Counted from the stretch's first letter, positions 34,767-47,413 are shown. The stretch is DNA of 64,000 nucleotides from Clarkia xantiana subsp. parviflora (GCA_036873135.1 JAPTYO010000040.1:62001-126000), one strand, 5' to 3'. Notes: generated by a model not told the origin, from the sequence alone. Translations and numbers: made by a program.

Positions 34767-37700
34767 AGGTTCTCAGTTACATGATTATGTTTATTTCAGT
34801 CTTACTCACAACATACTTTGGAAAATAAAAGAACTCCCAAACAGACAAATCATATATAGGGTTAATTAGTTATTAAATTGCTAATGAATGTTTGAACACT
34901 CGAATAAATTGTAATTGGTGTATTTTTTAGATAATTTGCTAGCTCAGGCTTCACTTGAGTACAAACTGTCAATTTTCTTAAATATTACATCTAACTTAAA
35001 CGAAAATGACTACATGATTTGTACAAATCAGAAAATTGTCATAAAATGACGAAATTGTCCTCATAAATATGTAATTCTTGAAATGCTTCTTATGTTATAA
35101 TTGTTATAATTGAGCTTTGTAATTTCAGTTATATAACTTGTGTGGATGATCACTATTCAGCCATTTTAGGTTATTTTCTTGGGTTTTATTTAATCACCCG
35201 TAAGCCAAGTTACAAACAAATTAGATTGAATATTTGACAGAACTAATAATTTATTCACAAACGAAATCTGAGCTAGTAAATTGTCAAAGAAATAAAATTT
35301 CAGCTAATAATTTATTTGAGTGTCCAAATTTCAGCGAGCAATTTATACTTAACCTTATATATAATATATATATAGATGATATTGATATTTTTATTCATTT
35401 ATGTACTCGTACATTGCAGTGGCGTATTTATTTTTTATTTAAAAAAAGAGAGATTTGTCTAATGAAGAAATGTGTAAATTAAACGCATATTCTTATAGTA
35501 ATTTTAGATTATATATTCATATTATAAATATTTTAGATCCATCATTATTATATTATATGAATATCATGCATTTTCTCTTTTCCATGTAGAACTCATGATT
35601 GATAATTTGATATTATATTAATTCCTCTGGAGCATGAGTAACTGTGGAAAGTGATGCAAATAATTTTGACTCTTAATTGGTTTGGTGGGGTTTCCATTTA
35701 ATCAAATTAGAGAGATACATAAGAACTGAGATGTCCAATTAGATAGATGTAATGGATACAAAAGTGTTGATAAATTCAAATTTATAATGATGTGGAAATC
35801 ATTATAGATATAGTGGTAGGAATCTTTGTGGAAAAAAGTAGGATATATTTGTGGGCGAGGTTAAGTTTAAGGTCTAATACTTCAATAATCTAAAGAATAA
35901 GGACTAGGTTTACATTTGGGCCAAGTGAAAACCGCTCGTGGCCGGGTTTGGGTTTGGTTACGGACCTTATGGTTCTACGCATGCATTCACAATGCACTTT
36001 TATTTTTAAAAATAAATAAGATAGGCTTGTATAAAAGAATAAGAAAGAGAAAACTAATAAATTATTAATTTTTTTTTTTGGCCAACTAATAAATTATTAA
36101 ATAAATGACACAGAATTATCGAATTGAAAGATATCACATCATTGTCACGTAGTAGTAGTAAGAACACTTATGATTGACAAATTTTGATGAACAATTGTTT
36201 ATATAAATGTGAAAGACATTTTATTTATTTTCCACTAATTGTCACTATTCATGCTTATTCAAAAAGTATGAAGTTCAAAAAGTGTTACTCATTAGTAAAT
36301 TATAACTCGATTCACCTAATAAGGAGGTTTTGTTTGACTCGGGGTCATACCAAACATCTTATGGCACAAAAGACCATTTATCATGATACCGGGTTAGGGC
36401 GAGACCTTTAAATTGATCAATTGAATTATGACCGAATAAGAGTTTTGATCAGCTAGGATGAGTCATGGGACTCATCCATGCACGAGCTTGTCCCAAACTT
36501 GGTTTATGTGAATATGTGTCACAGATTCTCGAATCAGAGCGAGCCACTAACTCGGTGAACTGAATTATGACTAATTAATAAAAAATAATTTTAAAACATA
36601 ATATTTCTTAAAAATATAAGACTCCAAAAACGCATATATAAATGATGGAGACTTCTAAAAAAAAAAAAAATACATGGTTCACACAATGAAGTGACATGAG
36701 TTGTAATGTTCCAATATGCGTGTGTGAGATAGGAATTAACGAGTGAGTGTAATGATTTGAAATAAGAAGAGATAAAAATTAGAGTAAGCGATGAAATGAC
36801 GTGGCAAAGAATTAGGGCCAAACAATAGAAAGAGAAGAATAATGGGATATAAATATAATATAATATGAGTAATTTAGATGAGATTCTTATTATTCTTAGC
36901 AATATATTGAAAAATTTATGTATAAATCTACAATAGTATCCACGTATTTAGATTATTGTGATTCATTAGAATTTTAGAATACATTTTTTAAGCATGTATA
37001 ATTTATTTATTTTTATAACTGCTAATACCCAAAACGTCTCATCAACCATGAGAGGTCGTGCTTCTTTTCGTCGATTATTATTGGCGCATTGAATACTTCA
37101 AATCAAACCCATCTTATCTTCAAAGTTCAAATAGTCCCGGCCATTCCATTAATTCATTTAATTAATTATTATTATTATTATATATACTAATTCTTACAAT
37201 GATAAAATAAGAGTTAAATTATGCACAGATCAACGCATCAAACTGTATCTGAATAATATTATGTCATGTCGAAAATTAAAATTAAAAATTAAAATAATTG
37301 ATTTAAAATTAATTATCTCTAATAAAAGTTAATAGAATTATTACAACGATTTAGTTTCATATTCCACAACATAAACTATTTAAAATTTATAATCATAATA
37401 AAATACAAATCATTTCATATTTAAAAAACAAGCCGAACAAATTATCTCTACGAATGCCTTCTCAAACAAACTACCAACAACTATTGCTTTTCTTATAGTA
37501 CAAGCTGATTATATACGCGTTTTTTGCCATACAACGGTGGTAACTGTTTAACTAATAATATAAATCATACATGAATTACAAATTCCCCTACCAATTGTAA
37601 TTGATCATAATTTTTTTTTTCCAAATATGATGATACTATTATGGAAACAATAGTTGACACCAATGAGGTGACGAGCCAAGCAAAACTCGAAGCTATACGT

Positions 37701-38003
37701 TCCGAGCCGATGAAAAAAAATTCAAACTAGAGAGTTTAGAGTACCTAAAGAAACTATACAACAGTTGTGGTGCAAGCCACACAATTATGGTCGGAACAAA
37801 GTTATTTTTCAACTAGTAAATACATGACAATGACAATATACACATAGACAATATGAGAACTCACTGTATATAATGTAGAACTTTTGAGACAATCATTTAA
37901 ATTTGATCTCATATATATAAATATTTAATAAATATTAATTGGTGTTTGCTAACACTGCAAAATACATAAAAATATCACCCCACTACGCAAGGGCCAACAC
38001 CTA
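34765..38003. other. Long gene-poor AT-rich region
   Basis: No gene supported on either strand; open frames here are short and AT-driven. 36300-36580 (gactcggggtcataccaaac, gcgagccactaactcgg) looks like a transposon fragment but has no ends I can define. Confidence 0.5.

Positions 38004-38039
<36 letters not shown>
38004..38039. repeat. (ATT)n microsatellite
   Basis: Uninterrupted ATT triplets, about 12 units. Confidence 0.95.
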
Positions 38040-38040
<1 letters not shown>

Positions 38041-38103
38041 TGAAGAGGTATTATGATGAAAGGTTTCAATTGTCACTATTTTCATAAAGTTCATTAGTTT
38101 TGG

Positions 38104-38105
<2 letters not shown>

Positions 38106-38162
<57 letters not shown>
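38106..38162. repeat. (AAT)n microsatellite
   Basis: About 19 uninterrupted triplets. It is the reverse complement type of the (ATT)n run 70 bases away, so the pair could form a hairpin. Confidence 0.96.
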
Positions 38163-38163
<1 letters not shown>

Positions 38164-38764
38164 CGTTCATGCTTGTGGATCCCAATTATGGGGATATCCA
38201 TAAAAGTTGAGTTGATATGATATGTGATTGACATATCAAACATGTGGAATGTGAAAAAAATGGAAAAGACAAATAATTGACATATTGACTCTTTTACTAC
38301 TATAGTAAATAGTAAACTTGAAGAAATAGATTGATGGCCAAAAATAAAAATATTAAAATATATAAATTTGATCATTTTTCATTTTTTACTCACAAAATTT
38401 ACAATTCCTAGATAAAATAGTCATTACTCGCATTAGATCAATTTTATAAAAGTCTTTCTACTATGCTTCATTTTTTTATATTTCCTATTGCCCTAAATGT
38501 GAACCATATTATTAATAATATCATACAAATATATTTTGTTCATTTACATTGAAGTTTGTCTTATTTTAATTATTTAGTCCCTCATTGATTGTACCCTCTT
38601 GTCCATAATTAAGTTTTCATTTTTTTTATTACATCCCTCATATTTGAAAAAAATTTTATTTAATTTTTTAGTATACAAAGAAGAACATATATGACCAAAG
38701 TGGGAAAAGTGTTAACATCATAACCATATAATATGACATGATTAGTGATTTATCGTTTTATCTC
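38163..38764. other. Intergenic
   Basis: AT-rich; nothing recognised. Confidence 0.5.
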
Positions 38765-38772
38765 TTTACGTT

Positions 38773-39379
38773 TAGGGATGGCAACGGGTCTCGGGGCCCC
38801 GACCCGATTTTGACCCGCCGACCCGCGGGTCTCGGGTCGGGTCGGGCTCGGGGCGGGGCGGGTCCGGGTCTAGAGACCCGGGGCCCCGTAGACCCGCCCC
38901 GAAATGCATATATATATAATTTTATTTTATTTTTTTATTTTTTTTATGTTAATATGATCTAACATTTGCTAAATAATATGGTTAATATACCTATATAAAT
39001 AACATGTACCAAATTATAAATATATGTATATTTAGATTATTAGGATTTGTTAATTTGGTGTTTGGATTTGAATTTGTATTTGTAATGAATTTGATGTGTT
39101 TGTTATTTATATTTGATTGGTGTTAGATTTATGTTTTGAATCTATATATAATGTAATATTTTGACAAAAAAAATATTGTATTTAATATTGAAAAGTGAAA
39201 AAAAAAAAAAAATGTTCACATGACGGGGCGGGTCGGGGCCCCGCGGGTCGACCCGCGGGATTGCTGACCCGACCCGACCCGGAAGGCCCAATTGGCCGGG
39301 GCCGGGTCAGCCAGGCCGACCTGCGGGGCGGGTCCGGGGCTGCCAAAACCCGCCCCGACCCGCCCCGTTGCCATCCCTA
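38773..39379. mobile_element. Non-autonomous hAT-like element, GACCCGCCCCG-motif family
   Basis: 607 bases with ends tagggatggcaacgggtc and ccccgttgccatcccta, and a perfect 8-base duplication TTTACGTT (38765-38772, 39380-39387). Both flanks are extremely GC-rich arrays of gacccg/cgggtc/ggggcc around a core that is nearly pure A/T (38900-39210). Confidence 0.92.
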
Positions 39380-39387
39380 TTTACGTT

Positions 39388-40348
39388 AAAGCCTTGCTCG
39401 TGCCTCGAAAATGTAGCATGATCATCATTTTATCTATTACGTACTGATTAAGTGCTGGCGAAAATTATTATAGAGTCTGACAGCTAAGCAGTATGCGTAA
39501 AAAAGTGTAGATATTAATAAACTAATGATAAACAGATTATAGACATATTTATATTTTATAACGTGTTACAAATTTAAAAGAAATCATGTAGGAGATCATT
39601 CCTTTTAACTCAATTCAATTAATTACCTAATTATTATAGTAAATAATATCTATAGCAGATATAGATATATTTTTGCTTACTTCCAAAAGAAACCGAAGAG
39701 TAAGATTATATGATCTATGTAATCAATTAGCATCACCCTTTTCGATCAAGTCAACCCCACTTGATTTGTTAGCTATAAACCCCACCTGACTATATAATAT
39801 TGAAATCCAAGTATACACATGCACATAAAGACACCTTGACACTACACTAATATACTAATTACACAAATTAAGGATTTTTTTTTTAATAATACTATTATTA
39901 TAAGTCAAATTCTCTCCAAAAAGACGAAGAAACTTTACTTAATTAATGAAAAACCGTATAATTAGTAGTAAGTTTACAATGTAGATCTTCTGCATCTGTT
40001 GGATCGTCAAAGTCTGGATAAGTATAATAGTGACATTTTTAGTTATTGTTTGGATGTTTTTTTTTGAAGTTTGAAACTTTATAGGTTAGTTTACTTTTCT
40101 TGGCGGGACTCTCTACGGAACCTAAAAAAGATGAGTTTTTTTTTTTTTCTTGTGATTCTACTCAGAAACTTAAGTTAGTATAAGTGCATTGAAAGTATGA
40201 ATCTTATAATGAATGTAAAGTTCTTACTATTTATAAAGTGTACAAACCAACTTTTGTAGCGGAATTTATGAGGGTTTGCATGTGAGGGCGGTAGCCGCCT
40301 TTTACTGATATGTGGAACTAGGGGCAGTAAGTGATCATCAGTAGGTGA
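39388..40348. other. Intergenic
   Basis: AT-rich to about 40.2 kb; no gene. Confidence 0.5.
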
Positions 40349-40590
40349 CAAGTAGGTCGCCACCTCACATTTACTTAGGAGAGTGGGTTTCCTCTGTAAC
40401 GGTGTCAAGCAGGTCGCCAACATCTTTACTTAGGAGTGTGGGTTTCCTTATGGCGCGTCAAGCTGATGACAATTAAGTAGGTCACCATCTCACATTTCCT
40501 TAATAGAACGAGTTTCCTCCAAGTCGGTACTAATCTGGTCACCACTCACCATTCCTTAATAGGACAGGTTTCCTCCAAGTCGGTACTGGA
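40349..40590. repeat. Degenerate tandem repeat, about four units of 55-70 bases
   Basis: Units share the order aggtcgccacctcacattta, cttaggagagtgggtttcct, then a gtcggtact-like phrase. Unit starts are near 40350, 40408, 40478 and 40536. Flanking DNA to about 40680 keeps weaker echoes (ggcgtcgccttcac). Low AT content compared with the surroundings. Origin unknown. Confidence 0.7.
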
Positions 40591-41397
40591 ATTACGATGG
40601 GTTTACTTAATTGGGGCGTCGCCTTCACATACCGTCTTTGTAGATATTTCATACGGCGTCACCTTAAGTATATTCTTTAGAGTTTCTCTTTAACGATCAT
40701 CTGCTAGTCGTCTACTTTAGCTTAATATTTCAAGTAGTTTCAACATCATCGTAATTCACAACCCTCCTTATATTACGGTATTATATAGAGGTGAGCAAAA
40801 TACCCATTTAAATTCAGAATTTAGCTTGTAATTTTGCATTACGGTATGAAAATATACTTAATAATATGTAAAATCTATATATCACTAAATAAATATTAAT
40901 ATATTATATCAAAGTTCGATCGTCTGGGTATAAAAAAAACCATTTTATATAGGACAACGTCCAAAATCTCTAAATTTAAAGGGTGTTCGAAACTAGGCTC
41001 CATATATACATACCATATACGTTATAATTTAGTGAAAAATTTAACATGGGATCAACTCTAACGTGACTATAAGTATTATATTAGATTGTTTGGTTAGAAC
41101 TTGGAAGGGGCTGGCAACTATATATATATATGTATGTATGTATATAATGTTAGGTACATTATAATATATATATGCATGCATCAATATAGGGAAAATGGTT
41201 GGTCAAATTGCTTAATTCCCTTATGACTGATTTTCTTCATCATATATACCAACCTTTGCTATATCCCAAGGGTCACATGGATAAGCTAACATCCGATTAA
41301 GGGTTTTAAATTATTTCCTTCAATTAAGAGCTCGTAAGCTGCTATATTTAAATGTGGGTTAACTTATTTTTTTTATTTATATAAAATATATAAAAAT
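40591..41397. other. Intergenic
   Basis: AT-rich; no gene or clear repeat. Confidence 0.5.
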
Positions 41398-41684
41398 GTG
41401 TTACAATGGTTTTACATAGCATTTATTAAAATTGGGACCTACCTACTTTTACGTAACATATTTCTTAAACGTAAGAATGCATTATGTATTACGTAATAAT
41501 GCTAATATCTCATTGGGGAAATTTAATAGTAAAATATATTTAAGAAATATATTTAAGTAATGCGATTGCAGAGCAAATATATTGTTTACGTGCGTCTTAA
41601 CTTTACGTATCACTTAAAATATACATAAATGACTACGTGACAACTTTAACGAATACAATTTAAGTAAAACCATAGTGGATGCTC
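41398..41684 (-). mobile_element. Tourist-like MITE, 5'-truncated third copy
   Basis: Same sequence order as 63.5-63.86 kb (acaatggttttacatagcat, tttaagtaatgcgattgcag, then tagtggatgctc), ending at GGATGCTC followed by TAA. About 90-130 bases at the left end are missing, and it is more diverged than the two full copies. Confidence 0.8.
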
Positions 41685-41687
41685 TAA

Positions 41688-43189
41688 GGGAATCTATAGA
41701 GGACAACGCATATACCATGTTTGTTTCACATCAATAATAATTTTTAGTCATACTGAATCAGTTCTTAAGAGATAAATTGATGACCATTAATAATTTTTTC
41801 ATTCTTAGGATTTGACGGAATTTGAATCTGAAACATTTAATTTATGAATAAAGCACACTGTTACATGGTTTGCTACTTACCCATTTTGACCCGACCATTT
41901 TGTAGTTTTTTTTTTTTTTTTTTCATTTTTTTTTAAAGAATAATTTTAAAAGATGATAGAGTAAAAAACCTTTCCTTATTATTTTGGAAGAGAGAATGAT
42001 TGGAATCCAAAGAAAAAAAATAAAGTGAGGGTGAGAAAAAGATGATACTAACATTCTTTCACTTCAAGGATGGGACCATAGTAAAGAGAAAAAAACGGGG
42101 GGTTTTCTTTCAAGGCCGAAACGTTTCCGAGAAATGCGGCTACTTGCCGCGTTGCTTGCTTTCCCATCATCACGTTGTTTCGAATAAAAAAATAAATTAA
42201 AATCCAAGATCAATCTTCTTCTGTATTTTTTTTATTCTGAATAATCTTCTTATTTATTATCTTATTATCTTATTTATTATCTTATCTTTATTCTGAATAA
42301 TCTTCTTATTTATAATCTTCTTCTTAGTATGTTCGTTCAAACTCAACCTTAGATGTTAGTCAGTTAGCCAAACAATAGTCGATTTTTCTATATAAAATTT
42401 TTAAATTTGCGAATTATCCAAATTAATATTATACATCTATATTCTGAATTGGATATATATATGAATCATATTCTGAAACTTATTTCTATCACTTTTTCCT
42501 TTACTTCCATAACAAGAAATATAATTCTAGTTGATTAACATGCGAAAAAACCAGCAACAGCAAAAATTCAAAATTAATTCTAGTTTTTTTTTTAAAAAAA
42601 AACTCAAATTGTTATTACTCAATCATATCGTGTGTTAAAAAAAATTCTAAAACGCACAAGAAAAAAACTTCTTCCATTAATTTATTTTATACTATTTAAG
42701 TGTAATATATAGTTTTAGTTACTATAATATTTTTTAAATTAAGTATATCATAATCAAAGAGTTGTTCATTTTTTTTTCTTTAGAGAACTCTGATTAAACT
42801 ATTTTTTATTTGTAAAAAACGGATACATAAATTTCTAAAAGACATGATATTTATATATTTTGAAGATTCGCAAATTTTGTAATAATAATATGAAAGAAGA
42901 GATGACGAGAAATTTGAAGTTTGCATATTTTTAAACAGAAAATGAATCACGCTTCAACAGATCAACATGATCGCAGCATCTGCATTTATTTTGTTGTTAA
43001 TAATTCAAGGGAAATTTCATGACTTATTCAATTTAAATTTGATAATATACAATACTAACACCGTCTTTTAATTTGACCACTTTAATAGACTGTTGTACTA
43101 GCTCATTTTTTTTAGTGTTCAAGAACTTCTCACACAAGAATATGTATATAACTTGCTCAATATAATTCCTAAAAGATGAATATTTCAAC
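41688..43189. other. Intergenic
   Basis: AT-rich with no gene. 42095-42180 is a GC-richer patch (gaaatgcggctacttgccgc) without recognisable identity. Confidence 0.5.
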
Positions 43190-43484
43190 CAGTGTGAGTG
43201 ATACGGCATGACACGATAGCACTAAAGATGAATATTCCTAACACGACACGAAAATTACGGGTTTGGATTTGATATTAATGACACGGCACGACACGATAGT
43301 ACGATAATTTTAAAATTTTAGTTTAAATTTTTTATATTTGATCTTTTATTCAATTTATTCTAGGTTTTTCATGCTGATTTTTCCTGTTGGGCCGTGTTGA
43401 GCTGGGTTTGGGCTGACCCCCTTAACACGACACGAAGCTAGCACGACACGAACACGCACAACCCGCACGAATTGCCAACCCTAT
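43190..43484. mobile_element. CACGA-motif hAT-like element, degenerate third copy
   Basis: Contains acacgatagcac, cacgacacgaacacgcac and the right end cgaattgccaacccta, matching the elements at 6.9 and 51.3 kb. The left end is eroded and no target duplication was found. Confidence 0.7.
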
Positions 43485-43619
43485 TTAGGGCAATGGTGTA
43501 AACCCAATTGGATATATATTATTATCTAACGATACACAATCACCGTCAACGTCTAAACGTTTATAAACATTAGTTTAATGGAAAATGTTAAACTATGAAC
43601 AATAGTGTGTCAATGCTTT

Positions 43620-44025
43620 AACTCATATATATTATACCATTAAAAACAAGATATTTTTGTAGGCAAAAGTACAAAGGCCTACAAGTAAAATTCCAACAAT
43701 GTCTGCGTACTTTTCTTGTATGAAAGAAGTTTACTCTCATTTTTAATAATAAATAAGTTCAAGCTTATAAGATTATTAATTAAATAAGTGCATTGCGTTT
43801 TTTAAAATTTAAGTTTTTAACTCATATATATTATTATACCACTAAAAATAAGAGATTTTTATAGGCAAAAGTATAAAAGCCTACAAGTAAAATTCTAACA
43901 ATGCCTGCCTACTTTCTTGTATGAAAGAAATTTACTCTCATTTTTAATAATAAACAAGTTCGAATTTATAAGACAGTTGGTTAAATAAACACATTTTATT
44001 TTTAAAATATAACTTTGTTTAAAAA
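43620..44025. repeat. Two-copy direct repeat, unit about 199 bases
   Basis: Units from 43620 and 43818 each contain aggcaaaagta, gcctacaagtaaaatt and gtttactctca-like phrases followed by taataataaa, in the same order and spacing. Confidence 0.85.
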
Positions 44026-44457
44026 TTATAGATTCTAACTTCTTGATCCAACTATTTCTCTAAGGATAATGAACTTCAATGCATTGAAATTAGGTTAAGG
44101 GTAAAAGTAGATAAAGAAAGTGAGCATGAGGGACTAAACCCTAAAAATGAGCAGGCAGGCAAAATAATAAAATAATAATTAAAAAATATAAAAGAAAAGA
44201 CAGTTGCATATACTTGACTCATTCTATATAATATTATAACACAAGATCAATCTCCCCCAGCTCAACACCCTAATTAATTATTTATTCCCTAGAATTAATT
44301 AATTTAATTAAGCAGTAATTATTTTTATGCTCTCTCTTCCTCAGCTACCTGATCTCTCTCTTCTCTTCTATAGTTGCGTGTTCATCAGAAGAGCTGTGTT
44401 TAGAGTGAAAAGTCAGCGACCTTCTCTCTCTATCTATCTATTTCTCTCTCTATCGCC
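44026..44457 (+). promoter_or_regulatory. Promoter and 5' leader of the WRKY gene
   Basis: A TATA box (ctatataata, 44224-44233) lies about 230 bases before the first upstream ATG and 450 bases before the main start. Downstream is a CT-rich leader (44330-44455, tctctctctatctatctat). Confidence 0.55.
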
Positions 44458-44517
44458 ATGGATAATTCTTCAAACAAGAACATAAATTCCACCTTCAAAA
44501 GCTGCTTCCTTTTTTAA
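44458..44517 (+). promoter_or_regulatory. Upstream ORF 1 in the WRKY 5' leader (19 codons)
   Basis: ATG in a strong context (tcgccATGg, G at -3 and +4) reads MDNSSNKNINSTFKSCFLF and stops. It ends 165 bases before the main ATG. If the leader starts near the TATA box it would be met first by scanning ribosomes and should lower or condition WRKY translation. Confidence 0.45.
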
Positions 44518-44532
44518 AAAATTTCCTCCCAA

Positions 44533-44577
44533 ATGAAAAAAACCAGCAAATATGGTCAACATCAAGTGAGATACTGA
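44533..44577 (+). promoter_or_regulatory. Upstream ORF 2 in the WRKY 5' leader (14 codons)
   Basis: The frame is MKKTSKYGQHQVRY, then stop. It lies between uORF 1 and the main start, in a weaker but A-rich context. Confidence 0.35.
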
Positions 44578-44682
44578 TCAAGAACAACTGATCATCGTAT
44601 ATCTTGTCGTGTCTTATTTTAGGTTGTTCTTGATATGTTCAAAGTGATGCAAAGTTATTACCAGTTTGGCAAATCAAGAATC

Positions 44683-47413
44683 ATGGACAACTACGCCGGC
44701 GACTTGACCGACATACTTCGCGCCACCACCGCCACCGCCGAGCAGCAGCACCAACCGTTCTCCCCTACTAACGACATCGTTTCTGCACCAAACGCGAACG
44801 CTACTAAATCTTCTTCTTCTTCCGCCATGGAAGATAGCTTCGGCGATCCATACTCGGACTTAAACGATCCGCTGCTCCTTCACGGAATCGGCGCGCCGTT
44901 CTTCACCGGCGAGGTTTTTGTTCCGGGAGGGATCGATGACCGCAGCATCATGAACCGGCAACCGCCGCAGAATCCCGACATCTATACGAGGATGCTTCAA
45001 ATGTGTGGAGATGCTGCTCCGGCTGCTGCTACCAACAACGTTGCACCGGCCATGATGATCCAAGAAATCAAGTTGAATCATAACAGTAATAATCCTGCAG
45101 TATTGATGAATCGTGGAGATGTTAGTATTCGAGTTGATAAGTCAAAGGGGTGTTTGGTTGAGACCACAGGGATGCAGATCTCATCTCCGAGCAACTCAAG
45201 CATCAAGAGAAGGTCATTTTTTTTATTTTAAATTTTTATCAAATACACATTTATATAATAAATATAATTCTTCACTAAGTTTCATGATAAAAATGCAACC
45301 TTTTTTCTTGATCTAAGCTCCTTCTTCAATTCACCCTCATTTATTTCGGTTTCATCGTAATCATCATAAACTAATGATACTGCTTTTTAGATCTGGTCAG
45401 AAAATAGGGTTTCTTTATCTGTGCATCAGTGCTGATACGATCGCATTTCTTGATTTTCCGATCATGAAAAGTCACTCTCTTAGTCGACGCGATCTAATTA
45501 CGTGTCGACGCCCGTGAAATAATATACTTGTCCCAACTGAGAATAGACTAATCTTTCATAGCATGTTGTTATCAGAGATTTTTGCTCTAACCCACCTGAA
45601 CAGGAGCAAGACCCAGTTACTTCTCTGATCACTAAATTAAAAAAAATAAAAATTTAAGGGTTTTAATGAAAACTATGTTTATCATAGAAAGATGTGATGT
45701 ATATATATATATATATATACTGAGATTGAGCTTTTCAACTGCAGAAAGAGTCAAGCAAAGAAGGTGGTTTGTATTCCGGCGCCGGCCACGGCCAACAGCA
45801 GGTCCACCGGAGAAGTGGTGCCGTCAGATCTGTGGGCGTGGAGAAAGTACGGTCAAAAACCTATCAAGGGTTCACCATATCCAAGGCAAATTCTCTTTTA
45901 CTTCTTCTCAACGCATCATTTTTAATTAATTTATTAATTAATTTACTATTATCATTCTGACTCACTCACTTAAATCATATATTAGCTAGTGTTCAGTCTT
46001 CAGTGTATAATTATATATAAATTTAAAGGGTATCTCTTCTTTCTTGGTTAAATACAATTAATGATTTGTGAATTTTTATTTACACTAGCTAGGGAAAGGA
46101 TGCTTCTAAACCAATAAAAGTTTGACTATAAGGTTGACCTTAGTAGATAAGGTTAATGTCCCTTGAGAAAACAGTGATCGCAAATAGGAAAGTGCTTTTC
46201 TGGGGGCAGGCTGAAAGTATTTACGAATAAAGACGTGCGTCTTATTATTAACATGATATTACAGAGCATATATTATTTTAGCAAAATATATAGATTATTG
46301 TTGGTCTTCACCTATTAGCTCGTCCTGTTAGGGCAGTTGGTCAAATCGTTCGTCTAAAATTTCACAAAACATGTAAATTTAAAAAATGGGTAAACCCTAG
46401 ATCTTAATTTAATTGAGATACGTACGTAGTTTAATCTTTACACTTAAACATTCCTTCTTATGTGTGAGTTCAAACATTTTTGAAGGTCCATTTGAAATTT
46501 TAGTTAAATTTTAAGGTTTAATATGGTGTTGCGGAGATTCGTAAACGAGCGTTCTGATACCATAAACAAGTTTAGACTTACCATTTACTCAAATATCCTA
46601 AAACTTTAAAGTAATAGATGAACACATAGTTTAATCTTTATACTTCAACCCACTTAATATCTACACTAGAAAGCTCCAAGGTTTTGCATGAGATTATGAA
46701 TATATATAGCATGCATTAAAGAGTATCACTCTATATAATGAAGAATAAATGTGTACATACACTTCCATTTTCAAAATTTGTTACTTGCAATTCTTTTTAA
46801 AAAAATCGATTACAAAATAATAAAAATTCAAACCCGAATCATGTACATCTCCAGGGGCTACTACAGGTGCAGTAGTTCGAAGGGATGCTCGGCCAGGAAA
46901 CAAGTGGAGCGAAGCCGAACCGATCCGAACATGTTGGTGATCACTTACACCTCCGAACACAACCACCCGTGGCCCACGCAACGCAACGCTCTCGCGGGCT
47001 CCACACGATCGCAACCTTCATCGAAGGCTGCAAATTCCAAAACCCCTCTAAGCCCTCAGAAGAGCCCAACAGGGTTTAAGGAACACAATGAATTAGATGC
47101 CTTGTCCCCTACAATCGGCACAAACTCGACAACCTCGGCATCTATCAAGGAAGAGATCGAGGATGCCGAGAAAAACGTCGAAATGGATGAATTCACCGAA
47201 GAGTTTTGCCACAGCTACCGCCCTCTAAAACCCGAGGAAACTACCCGGGGCGACGATTTCTTTGCGGGTTTGGGTGAAATAAGTGGTGATGATCCATTAG
47301 GTATGTTGTTTACTCAAGAAGGGAAGGGGTTGGACCCTTTCGGGTTATTTGATTGGTCGATCGACGAACCGGACTCGGGGTTCGGTGAAGCCAAGAGGGA
47401 TAAACGAGCGTGA
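44683..47413 (+). CDS. WRKY transcription factor, group IIe (WRKY14/35-like)
   Basis: Exons 44683-45212, 45745-45885 and 46855-47413 give 409 residues. The N-terminus [14 protein letters not shown] and the stretch [17 protein letters not shown] before the DNA-binding domain mark group IIe. The domain has WRKYGQK at 209-215 and a zinc finger C229-x5-C235-x23-H259-x-H261, all intact, so W-box (TTGACC/T) binding is expected in the nucleus. The C-terminus is acidic ([19 protein letters not shown]), likely activating. The ATG at 44683 (A at -3, G at +4) matches the family start; an in-frame ATG at 44635 would add 16 residues. Intron 2 lies at the conserved WRKY position (PR/GYYR) but its donor is GC (CAAG|gcaaat), making a GC-AG intron. 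The leader carries two upstream ORFs. Very confident on family and exons. Confidence 0.95.

Noticed and set aside
38004..38162. Possible CRISPR-like or tandem array
   Set aside because: Simple ATT/AAT microsatellites in a plant nuclear context.
38738..39389. Gly/Pro/Arg-rich frames in the GACCCG-motif element
   Set aside because: Caused by the GC-rich array; same frames read through transposon ends.
46781..47079. Overlapping frames on both strands in WRKY exon 3
   Set aside because: Shadows of the WRKY/zinc-finger coding sequence.
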